Source: an uncultured Flavobacteriales bacterium (lineage in GTDB: Bacteria; Bacteroidota; Bacteroidia; Flavobacteriales; CALTNV01). Taken from it: a stretch of DNA of 8,227 nt. Below, piece after piece: positions 1 to 6,392 of this stretch. A model generated the notes under the pieces. The model saw only the letters and a list, made by a program, of their open reading frames with translations. It made no database searches and was not told the DNA's origin. Within the stretch, counting starts at the first letter, position 1, and every line of letters starts with the position of its first letter. The position numbers and the translations under genes are program-made. The stretch lies in NCBI GenBank assembly GCA_943845485.1, contig CALTNV010000036.1, forward strand, positions 1 through 8,227, read 5' to 3'.

Positions 1-340
1 CTTTTTTTAATATTTGTTTGGCCATATATGCTGCAGAGGCATGAGGAATAGCATAATGAACATGTAAAACGTCCAAAAGTTCATGCTTTACAACATCAAC
101 CAATTTACTTGACAAAACTAGTTCATAAGGAGGATAATCAAATAAAGGATAATCGCTTACATTTACTTGATGAAAATATATATTAGGATCTAGTTCATCT
201 AACCTTACAGGAACATCGTAAGTTATGAAATGAACTTCATGACCTTGTTTGGCTAAACTATTCCCAAGTTCTGTTGCTACAACACCACTTCCTCCAAATG
301 TAGGATAACAAACAATTCCAATTTTTAATTTCTCTTTCAT
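1..340 (-). CDS. bshA: BshA, N-acetyl-alpha-D-glucosaminyl L-malate synthase (bacillithiol step 1), 3' part cut off
   Basis: This GT4-type (GT-B fold) cytoplasmic glycosyltransferase transfers GlcNAc from UDP-GlcNAc to L-malate, the first step of bacillithiol synthesis. I translated the 113 visible N-terminal codons. They carry the family hallmark CYPTFGGSGVVATELG at residues 11-26 (the glycine-rich donor-side loop after the first beta strand) and HVHYAIPHASAAYMA at about 93-107, which is nearly diagnostic of BshA among GT4 enzymes. The full family is about 380 residues, so roughly 70% lies beyond the left edge, including the nucleotide-sugar binding domain. The ATG at 338-340 places the Lys-Ile-Gly-Ile strand at the normal distance from the N terminus. 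The gene starts 6 bp after the stop of the GH3/serine-hydrolase gene, so the two are probably cotranscribed. bshB and bshC are not in the window. Confidence 0.95.
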   Translation of the reverse strand, partial: MKEKLKIGIVCYPTFGGSGVVATELGNSLAKQGHEVHFITYDVPVRLDELDPNIYFHQVNVSDYPLFDYPPYELVLSSKLVDVVKHELLDVLHVHYAIPHASAAYMAKQILKK

Positions 341-346
341 AAATGA

Positions 347-3253
347 TTATTCAAATGCTCTATAAAAAACCTCTTGTATATTTGTACGTACATTTTTTTT
401 AATTAGCTGCTTATTTTTACTCGTTGGATATGTTCTATTTGATAAAAACACATAAACTAAATCTGTCCTGGGATCTACCCATGCCATAGTACCAGTAAAA
501 CCAGTATGACCATAACTACTATTTGAAACAAACTCAGAAGAAGGTCCCATATCATCTCCAGTAGGTTTATCAAAACCGGTTCCTCTCCTATTATCAGGGA
601 ATTTTGGAGATGTATACTCTAGAATTAAGTCTTCATTTAAGTATTGAACTCCATTATAATATCCATTATTCAAAAGCATATAAAAAATCGTTCCTAAATC
701 TGATGCAGTGCTAAATACTCCTGCATGACCACCAACTCCTCCTAACATTGCTGCACCCTGATCATGAACTGTTCCCTGAATTAAAGACATTCTAAAATAA
801 TTATCAATTTCTGATGGAGCAATTCTGTCTTTTGAAATCTTATTCAATGGATAATACCCTGTATATTTTAAACCTAAAGGTTTATAGAAGTTTTCACAGA
901 CATATTCATTAAGGGGAATATTTGTTATCTTTTCAACAATTATCTTTAAAAAATAATAACCTAGATCTGAATATCTGTATGTTTTTTCATACAATGGAGC
1001 TTTTAAAATAGTTTCATAAATAGTATCGTAAAAACGATTGTCTAAATACATCTTAGAAGTTACTTGTAAATCAAAAGTACCTTTTTGATTTATTGAATAA
1101 TAGGTATGATCAGGAATATCATTAATTAATGTTTTAGTATAAAAAGGTATCCAAGAAGCTAAACCAGCATTGTGTGCTAACATTTCATCTATCCTTAATG
1201 ACTCATAAGGAGTTCCTCCAACAAGTTTAGGCAACCAATAACCTAAAGTATCAGATAAACTAATTTTATTTTCCTCATCGAGTTTCATAATACTCATTGT
1301 AGTAGCTACAATTTTAGTTATTGATGCTATATCATAAACAGTTGAATCATTTACCTCATTTGAACGTGAATAGGTTGTATAGCCGTAATTTTTATTAAAA
1401 ACAATTGAAGAGTCTTTAATGCACAAAATTTGACAGCCCGGAATAGCGTGCTCAGAAATAGCATTATAAACTATTGAATCTATTTCTTTCTCATACTTTT
1501 TATCAAAACTATTCAACTCCATTTTTAATGGGGAATAAGCTGTTTTATGGAAATAATAAGGAATATTATTAAACCATTTATTTGAAACAGGTAACTTTCC
1601 TTTAGCTTTTTTTTCTCCCATAATTACTTGAGCTAAAAACTTATGGGTATAATAATTGGTTTCATAACCAATCAATATTGATTTTGCCTTATCTAAATGT
1701 TCAAATTTATTTAATCCGTAGGGATTGCCTGGATAACTAAAAATGAGCTGATAATGATTAGCTATCTCATCAATAAAAGAAATCATTTCTTTATTTAAAC
1801 CATAAGCCCTAGATAAATAATTACTTGTATTTTCAAGATGAATAATAACTTTTGAGTGTCCTTCAATTTTATTCAATAAAGATTTGAATGCTGTAACAGA
1901 AGATTTTTTTGATATATAATAAAATGAGCCTTTAAAACCACTTTGTTTTAATGATTTCACAAAAAAACTATTTGATGACCCTCCAATTACAATAGCTACG
2001 TCTTTAGATGTTTCTTTTGAATTTAAAGGAATAGTTTTTTCATCATTTTTAACTTGAGTTATTGCAGATTCATATAACTCTGCCAATAGTGATTTATATT
2101 GTTGTTTGTTTAAATCATCTGTTAAATTAGCTTTTGAAATTATCGATGACTTATGAACACCAAGCCATTCTTTTGCTCTTAAAATTTTATAGCAAGAATA
2201 AGTAATTCTTTCTTTTGATATTTCACCACTCTTTAAAGCAGCTTTTATTTCTTTTAATGCAAGAGGAATGTTTTCAGGAAAAAGCAAAACATCGTTACCA
2301 GCTTTTAAAGCTTCTAACTCAACTTTCCCAGGTTCATAATATTTACTAACGCCTTTCATATTTAAAGCATCTGTGAAAATTAAACCATTAAACCCCAAAG
2401 AGTCTTTTAATATATCTGTAACAATAGATTTTGTTAAGGATGCTGCTGTATTTCCTTTTGTACCTAAGGCAGGGATAGAAAGATGAGCTACCATAACACT
2501 TGACAAACCATTATCTATCAGTTCACTAAATGGTTCCATTTCAACTCTTTCTAAACGATCTCTATTATGCTTGATAACAGGTAAAGATTTATGACTATCT
2601 GTATCTGTATCTCCATGTCCAGGAAAATGCTTTGCATTAGCCATTACCCCTCCTTTTTGTAAACCGTTCATATAAGCTGTTCCCAAAACAGAGACAAGCT
2701 CTACATCTTCACCAAATGATCTTGAGTTAATGATAGGATTTTCACTATTTACATTTACATCAACTACTGGAGCAAAATTTACATAAACTCCAACTCTTTT
2801 ACATTGTTCTGCTATTTGAACACCCATCTCTTCAACTAAATCTGGTCGCTGCGTAGCTCCCAAGGTCATTTCTTTAGGATATGTTAATGAGCTATCTAAC
2901 CTCATAGGTAATCCCCATTCACCATCAATTGAGGTTAACAAAGGAATATTTGACTTTTGCAATAGCGAATTATAAAAATTTATTTGTCTTCCAGGTCCAC
3001 CTTGCATAAAAATAACACCACCAATATTATATCTATCTACTAGTTTTTCTATTTTATTTTCGTGCTCAGCCCCTTTATTTGAATAGGCAGCAACCATAAA
3101 CAATTGTGATATTTGATCATCAATAGTCATTGTTTTAATTAAGCTATCTGCCCAAGGAGTGGGATATAAATCAAATGGTGGTAGATTTTGAGAATAAACG
3201 TATAATGAGTTTAAAACTACTAAAATTGGTAAAATTATTTTCTTTAAAATCAT
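347..3253 (-). CDS. Exported NagZ-like GH3 beta-N-acetylglucosaminidase fused to AmiE/beta-lactamase-like serine hydrolase
   Basis: A 968-residue two-enzyme protein. Residues 1-21 form a signal peptide (KK, hydrophobic core, VYS|Q junction), so the enzyme is exported, probably to the periplasm or outer surface. The GH3 domain (about 35-365) has the NagZ loop KHFPGHGDTDTDSH at 208-221, where the D219/H221 pair is the expected acid/base dyad, and IFTDALNMKG at 292-301 with D295 as nucleophile. Residues about 375-575 resemble the second domain of two-domain GH3 NagZ proteins. The C-terminal part (about 585-968) is a beta-lactamase-family serine hydrolase with SITK at 644-647 (Ser nucleophile, Lys base), YSD at 761-763 in the YxN position, and HTG at 916-918 in the KTG position. 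In Bacillus subtilis NagZ and the serine-fold amidase AmiE act one after the other on muropeptides, removing GlcNAc and then cutting MurNAc from the peptide. I infer the same pairing here. The C-terminal half could instead be an esterase or D-Ala peptidase. All motifs look intact. Confidence 0.92.
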   Translation of the reverse strand: MILKKIILPILVVLNSLYVYSQNLPPFDLYPTPWADSLIKTMTIDDQISQLFMVAAYSNKGAEHENKIEKLVDRYNIGGVIFMQGGPGRQINFYNSLLQKSNIPLLTSIDGEWGLPMRLDSSLTYPKEMTLGATQRPDLVEEMGVQIAEQCKRVGVYVNFAPVVDVNVNSENPIINSRSFGEDVELVSVLGTAYMNGLQKGGVMANAKHFPGHGDTDTDSHKSLPVIKHNRDRLERVEMEPFSELIDNGLSSVMVAHLSIPALGTKGNTAASLTKSIVTDILKDSLGFNGLIFTDALNMKGVSKYYEPGKVELEALKAGNDVLLFPENIPLALKEIKAALKSGEISKERITYSCYKILRAKEWLGVHKSSIISKANLTDDLNKQQYKSLLAELYESAITQVKNDEKTIPLNSKETSKDVAIVIGGSSNSFFVKSLKQSGFKGSFYYISKKSSVTAFKSLLNKIEGHSKVIIHLENTSNYLSRAYGLNKEMISFIDEIANHYQLIFSYPGNPYGLNKFEHLDKAKSILIGYETNYYTHKFLAQVIMGEKKAKGKLPVSNKWFNNIPYYFHKTAYSPLKMELNSFDKKYEKEIDSIVYNAISEHAIPGCQILCIKDSSIVFNKNYGYTTYSRSNEVNDSTVYDIASITKIVATTMSIMKLDEENKISLSDTLGYWLPKLVGGTPYESLRIDEMLAHNAGLASWIPFYTKTLINDIPDHTYYSINQKGTFDLQVTSKMYLDNRFYDTIYETILKAPLYEKTYRYSDLGYYFLKIIVEKITNIPLNEYVCENFYKPLGLKYTGYYPLNKISKDRIAPSEIDNYFRMSLIQGTVHDQGAAMLGGVGGHAGVFSTASDLGTIFYMLLNNGYYNGVQYLNEDLILEYTSPKFPDNRRGTGFDKPTGDDMGPSSEFVSNSSYGHTGFTGTMAWVDPRTDLVYVFLSNRTYPTSKNKQLIKKNVRTNIQEVFYRAFE

Positions 3254-3307
3254 AGGCTTATTTTATCAATAGTGAAGTTAATGTTTTTTTAAATGTTTAA
3301 AAGTAAT

Positions 3308-3323
3308 CATCTTGTAAAAGATG
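3308..3323 (-). terminator. Small hairpin between aroK and the GH3/serine-hydrolase gene, possible weak terminator
   Basis: A perfect 6-bp inverted repeat, CATCTT, 4-base loop, AAGATG, begins 6 bp past the aroK stop on the minus strand. On that strand it is followed after a few bases by CTTTT, a short and imperfect U tract. It could weaken read-through from aroK into the next gene or stabilise the aroK 3' end. The stem is short and AT-rich, so chance is a real alternative. Confidence 0.3.
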
Positions 3324-3329
3324 TAAAAT

Positions 3330-3812
3330 TCAATACATACTTAATACTTGATCGGCTTGCAAATAATAAAAACTTCGTTCTTTAATTTTATTTTCTACAT
3401 AAGCCTCTAAATCAGATATTGAATTGAAACCAGCTATCAATGGTCTGGTTTTTTTCTCCATCCACAATCTATTTACAAGCGTTTTAATTTTTGTATTTAA
3501 ATATATAACATAGACTGAGTATTTTTTTATTAAATCAATATTATCTTGACTACAAAAAGTTCCTCCTCCCAATGAGATAACGGTATTTGAAGTGTATTTA
3601 TTTAAAATATGAATCAATAATCCTATTTCTTTTTTTCTAAAGGCTTCTTCACCATATTGATTGAAAAAACGAATAATACTTGTATTTTCTTGTAATTCAA
3701 AGGCTTCATCCAAATCAATAAAATTCATTGAATTATTTTGCGCATATTTTTTACCATAAGTTGTTTTACCAACTCCCATAAAACCAACAAAAAGAACATT
3801 TTGCTTTTGCAT
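3330..3812 (-). CDS. aroK: Shikimate kinase
   Basis: This cytoplasmic kinase phosphorylates shikimate at the 3-hydroxyl with ATP, the fifth step of the chorismate pathway to aromatic amino acids. The 160-residue protein is near the usual length of about 165-175. It has a Walker A loop GFMGVGKTT at 10-18 (K16), DLD at 33-35 for Mg2+ and shikimate contact, the EEAFRKKE signature at 55-62 with R59, the GGG substrate loop at 82-84, a LID Arg in TRPLI (R123), and R146 followed by Y150 and A153, the family's C-terminal RxxxYxxxA shikimate-binding pattern. Every key residue is present. The ATG at 3810-3812 puts the P loop at residue 10, as expected. It is divergent from the membrane-protein gene across a 60-bp spacer and precedes the GH3/serine-hydrolase gene by 76 bp. 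No other shikimate-pathway gene is nearby. Confidence 0.96.
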   Translation of the reverse strand: MQKQNVLFVGFMGVGKTTYGKKYAQNNSMNFIDLDEAFELQENTSIIRFFNQYGEEAFRKKEIGLLIHILNKYTSNTVISLGGGTFCSQDNIDLIKKYSVYVIYLNTKIKTLVNRLWMEKKTRPLIAGFNSISDLEAYVENKIKERSFYYLQADQVLSMY

Positions 3813-3815
3813 AGT

Positions 3816-3853
3816 TAAAATTGTATTTTAGTAGGAATAAAATTACAATTTTA
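3816..3853. promoter_or_regulatory. Dyad in the divergent aroK / membrane-gene spacer, candidate operator or paired promoters
   Basis: TAAAATTGTA at 3816-3825 is perfectly repeated in inverse as TACAATTTTA at 3844-3853. The symmetry continues inward, TTTTA at 3826-3830 pairing with TAAAA at 3838-3842, leaving one unpaired T (3843) and a 7-base centre GTAGGAA. That is 15 matched pairs in a 60-bp divergent spacer. Each arm also holds TAAAATTG pointing outward, one mismatch from the Bacteroidota -7 element TAnnTTTG. No TTG sits at the usual -33 spacing on either strand. It may be an operator serving both genes or the core of two symmetric promoters. AT-rich composition raises the chance of fortuitous symmetry. 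Confidence 0.4.
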
Positions 3854-3872
3854 TACACTATATTTACAATGT

Positions 3873-5189
3873 ATGTTTGTTGTTTTAGCCCTATTTGTAT
3901 TTTATATTCTATTTTTTTCAATTATTATAAAAAAAGCTCATTTTTTTAGATTGAAAAACATTTCAACAGATTTTATAATCTTGGTTTTTATCACCAAATG
4001 TTTTTTAGGAATTATTTCATTTGAATTACACGAAAAAACAATTAAAGGCGGGGATATGAGAGCATATTATAAAGATGCTGAAATTATTTACAAACAACTA
4101 AACAGTAATATTCCTATTAATTACTTTTATATGTTACTTAATATTAAAAGAAATGACCCAAAATTAAAGCCTATTTATGACAACTTAAACCACTGGGATA
4201 GATCAAAACCATCTTTAGATGTTTTAAATAAGCGTTCTATTATAAGATTTAATGCAATATCCATTCCTTTTTCATTTAATACCCCTCAAATAAATACTGT
4301 ATTCATTTCTTTTTTATCAACTATTGGTTTATTGTGTTTATTTAAATTATTTAGCTCTATTTTTAAATATAGAGATGAATGGTTTTTTATAGGTTTATTT
4401 TTACTTCCCTCTTCCTTATTTTGGAATTCCTCCATTTTAAAAGAAAGCTTAACTATTTTTGCAATGGGAGTTTTTTTATTATCTGCTAATAGGTTTTCTG
4501 AAAGTAAAAAAACATTTTTATTTATCATTTTTATTTTATCATCTGTACTTTTCTTATACGTTAAGGCTTTTTTCTTTTTTGTATTATTTCCTTTTGTATT
4601 ACTACACATGTATTTTAATCTATTTAAACACAGCGCTTTTATTTATTTTAAAAAGAAAAACATTATTGTTTACCTATTTTTATTAACTGTTTATCTAATT
4701 GTTTGTTTTTTTTACCCAACACTTAGCATTTTTGAACACATTAAAAACAAACAATTACTTTTTATAGATTTAAACCACAAAACCACTCCTAGAAGTGGTT
4801 TTGAAATACCATTAATTTCAGAATTCTATCACTATGTTATTTACACACCTAATGCTTTAATTAACAGTATTTTACAACCTCAATTACTATCTTTCAAATC
4901 TCCTTTTTATATTTTTCCTATTTTAGAAAACATATTACTCATTGGGCTTTTAATTATTGCATTTTATAATAAAGCATCTTTAAAATTACGCCAAAAAAGT
5001 ATTATTATTTCTATTTCTTTATTTTTATTTATTTGCTTAATAATTATTGGTTTTACAGTTCCAATACAAGGTGCAATTACAAGATATAAAGCACCATTAA
5101 TGCCTTTTGTTATTTTATTAATCATAATGATTGCAGACCCTAAAAAAATCAAAAAAAAATGTCGAAAGTTATCAATTTCATTAAAATAA
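3873..5189 (+). CDS. Polytopic membrane protein of unknown function, GT-C glycosyltransferase-like features
   Basis: I do not recognise the specific family. The 438-residue protein is very rich in Phe, Ile and Leu, with roughly nine to eleven membrane segments by eye (for example 1-19, 32-50, 141-163, 168-206, 214-249, 263-283, 345-366, 376-397, 405-420). A hydrophilic loop at about 52-135 contains GGDMRAYYKDA (59-69), with an acidic residue in the first large loop, as in GT-C transferases. LLPSSLFWNSSILKE at 177-191 resembles the PSxxFWxSxxxKE segment seen in many membrane proteins annotated as sugar transferases or polysaccharide polymerases. RYKAPLMPFVILL at 404-416 resembles the Arg/Tyr-Pro segment before the last helix of such proteins. 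A second loop lies at about 285-340. A lipid-linked sugar transferase or polymerase is the best guess, but weak. The ATG gives a natural first helix. The 3' end overlaps the next gene by 31 bp. Confidence 0.75.
   Translation: MFVVLALFVFYILFFSIIIKKAHFFRLKNISTDFIILVFITKCFLGIISFELHEKTIKGGDMRAYYKDAEIIYKQLNSNIPINYFYMLLNIKRNDPKLKPIYDNLNHWDRSKPSLDVLNKRSIIRFNAISIPFSFNTPQINTVFISFLSTIGLLCLFKLFSSIFKYRDEWFFIGLFLLPSSLFWNSSILKESLTIFAMGVFLLSANRFSESKKTFLFIIFILSSVLFLYVKAFFFFVLFPFVLLHMYFNLFKHSAFIYFKKKNIIVYLFLLTVYLIVCFFYPTLSIFEHIKNKQLLFIDLNHKTTPRSGFEIPLISEFYHYVIYTPNALINSILQPQLLSFKSPFYIFPILENILLIGLLIIAFYNKASLKLRQKSIIISISLFLFICLIIIGFTVPIQGAITRYKAPLMPFVILLIIMIADPKKIKKKCRKLSISLK
4778..4803 (+). other. Strong 10-bp stem-loop inside the membrane-protein gene
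   Basis: CAAAACCACT at 4778-4787 and AGTGGTTTTG at 4794-4803 form a perfect 10-bp stem closed by a 6-base loop, CCTAGA. It lies in codons for residues 302-311 in a non-membrane loop of the membrane protein. Half the stem pairs are G-C in a very AT-rich gene, and the descending arm ends in four T residues, so it resembles an intrinsic terminator or an mRNA stability element. It may equally be chance. No promoter or gene start adjoins it. Confidence 0.4.
5151..5159 (+). other. Run of nine A at the overlap of two genes, possible slippage or coupling site
   Basis: Nine A residues (ATC AAA AAA AAA TGT in the upstream frame) supply the A of the next gene's ATG at 5159-5161. The downstream gene is in the -1 frame of the upstream gene, so a single -1 slip on A-AAA-AAA would carry ribosomes straight into it. 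The simpler role is an A-rich unstructured leader for translation initiation, common in this phylum. A-runs of this length are also prone to RNA polymerase slippage. Confidence 0.35.
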
Positions 5190-6085
5190 GCCTTTCATTA
5201 TTATTTATTACTAGCTGTGCACATAAATTTGAAAATGCAGATCTAGTTGTACATAACGCCAAAATTTTCACTTCCTCTATTAATGGTCATCAAGAGTTTC
5301 AAGCCATGGCTATTAAAAATGGTACAGTTATAGATATAGGACCTGAAAGAGATATTTTAAATAAATACAACTCTAAAAAACAATATGACGCTAGAAAAAG
5401 AATAATTTTACCTGGTTTTATACCTGTTTTTAATACTACTATTATTGATTCCAATATTTTTTGGGAAAACGGATATACTAGTTTTATTTTAGATAGCTTA
5501 AATTTAAAAGATTATCAAAGTCTGAAAATGAATATCAATAACGCTTTATTTTCTATTAGTTGTAATAGTGATAATATTGAAGAAAATATTTTGATTACAA
5601 AAAATGATAGCTTGATAAATAAAATAATTTATTTAGATAGTACTAGACTTAATACTAATTATTCTGTTTTTTTTCCTGATGTTTTAATTTCAAATCAAAT
5701 AAATAAAAATTATAACTTTAAAGGTCAACAATATACTTTTAATCATTGGAAACAAAATAAATATAATATCGTACATATTAAAAATTATGAAACTGTAGTA
5801 GACACAAAAAGTTTTACAGTTTATTTTGATAACAACATCTCTCCTTTTAATCTTATTGAAAAGTTATCAAAAAACAAATCAGTTTTAAATGCAATTGATA
5901 ACTTTACATTAAATAGTGCTATTTTAAACAATATTTATGATAATTATGGAAGTTTAGAGATTGGAAAAAAAGCCAATTTTATCACTTTAGATTATAATAT
6001 ACTGAAAGCCGAAATAAATAAAATAAGCAAAATAAAAATCCTTCATACTTATGTTGAAGGAAAATTGAAATACACTAAATATTAA
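5159..6085 (+). CDS. Amidohydrolase-like (YtcJ-type) lipoprotein lacking the metal site, probable pseudoenzyme
   Basis: A lipoprotein signal with lipobox ITSC (17-20, lipid-attached C20) precedes a recognisable amidohydrolase N-terminal beta domain. It reads ADLVVHNAKIFT at 27-38, AMAIKNGTVIDIG at 49-61, and RIILPGF at 81-87. In active YtcJ-family (Amidohydro_3) enzymes LPGF is followed by a metal-binding HxH; here the sequence is IPVFNTT, with no His. The C terminus again fits the family, with GSLEIGKKANFITLD at 264-278 and HTYVEGKLKY at 296-305. Between these, about 150 unrecognised residues stand where the catalytic barrel of some 400 residues should be, so total length is 308 against about 540. 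The frame is fully open, which suggests a retained non-catalytic protein rather than fresh decay. It overlaps the membrane gene by 31 bp and ends 4 bp before ybaB. Catalysis is very unlikely; a structural or binding role is possible but unsupported. Confidence 0.8.
   Translation: MSKVINFIKISLSLLFITSCAHKFENADLVVHNAKIFTSSINGHQEFQAMAIKNGTVIDIGPERDILNKYNSKKQYDARKRIILPGFIPVFNTTIIDSNIFWENGYTSFILDSLNLKDYQSLKMNINNALFSISCNSDNIEENILITKNDSLINKIIYLDSTRLNTNYSVFFPDVLISNQINKNYNFKGQQYTFNHWKQNKYNIVHIKNYETVVDTKSFTVYFDNNISPFNLIEKLSKNKSVLNAIDNFTLNSAILNNIYDNYGSLEIGKKANFITLDYNILKAEINKISKIKILHTYVEGKLKYTKY
6039..6061 (+). other. Short stem-loop at the end of the amidohydrolase-like gene
   Basis: TCCTTCA at 6039-6045 pairs with TGAAGGA at 6055-6061 around a 9-base loop, 7 bp in all, about 28 bases before the ybaB start. 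It lies within the last codons of the amidohydrolase-like gene. There is no T tract after it, so it is not a standard terminator. It could influence mRNA processing or ybaB translation, or mean nothing. Confidence 0.25.
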
Positions 6086-6089
6086 AATT

Positions 6090-6383
6090 ATGTTTGACTT
6101 TGGAAAAATGGGTGCATTAAAAGCACAAATGGATGAAATTAAAAGTAAATTAGAAACAATGACAGTTACTGAATCAATTCAGAATAATGCTGTTTCTATT
6201 ACTATAAACGGAAATAAAAGAATTACTTCTATAAATATTAATGAAGAAATTTTAGAAGATAAAGATATTGCAGAAGATTTAATTTTATTAGCTGTTAATA
6301 AAGCAATGGAAAAAGCTGAAAAATTGAATGAACAAGAAATGCAAGGAGCTGCCTCCTCTTTACTTGGTGGTTTAAATTTATAA
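6090..6383 (+). CDS. ybaB: YbaB/EbfC-family nucleoid-associated protein
   Basis: YbaB/EbfC proteins are small cytoplasmic dimers that bind DNA and act as nucleoid-associated proteins. The 97-residue product matches the family length of about 100-110. The N-terminal helix (about 6-24, KMGALKAQMDEIKSKLETM) leads into a beta region including VSITINGNKRITSININEEIL at 36-56, the usual strand pattern with the conserved Gly before the basic residue. Then comes a long charged helix, about 60-87, DLILLAVNKAMEKAEKLNEQEM, and a Gly/Leu-rich tail. The start ATG follows the previous stop by 4 bp with an A-rich leader. It is often paired with recR or dnaX in other bacteria; neither is here. The next gene (meaB-like) begins 9 bp after the stop in the same frame. 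Confidence 0.92.
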   Translation: MFDFGKMGALKAQMDEIKSKLETMTVTESIQNNAVSITINGNKRITSININEEILEDKDIAEDLILLAVNKAMEKAEKLNEQEMQGAASSLLGGLNL

Positions 6384-6392
6384 TATTACTAT

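Noticed and set aside
347..3253. Whether the serine-hydrolase half is a true beta-lactamase resistance gene
   Set aside because: SxxK alone is shared by many peptidases, esterases and amidases; YSD and HTG variants and the fusion to a NagZ-like domain favour a cell-wall role.
3872..3879. TATGTTTG, an exact match to the Bacteroidota -7 element TAnnTTTG
   Set aside because: It overlaps the ATG of the membrane gene and has no TTG at -33 spacing; the next in-frame Met is residue 62, beyond two membrane segments, so a promoter here would not express the full protein.
4286..4609. Open frame of 107 codons on the minus strand inside the membrane gene
   Set aside because: Lys/Asn-rich product is the antisense of Phe/Leu-rich membrane codons; no motif, no leader; shadow frame.
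4459..4686. Open frame of 75 codons on the plus strand inside the membrane gene
   Set aside because: Out-of-frame reading of the same AT-rich membrane codons, giving a Phe/Tyr/Leu-rich product with no family likeness.
4964..5152. Open frame of 62 codons on the minus strand inside the membrane gene
   Set aside because: Antisense to the last helices of a well-supported membrane gene, with no recognisable domain.
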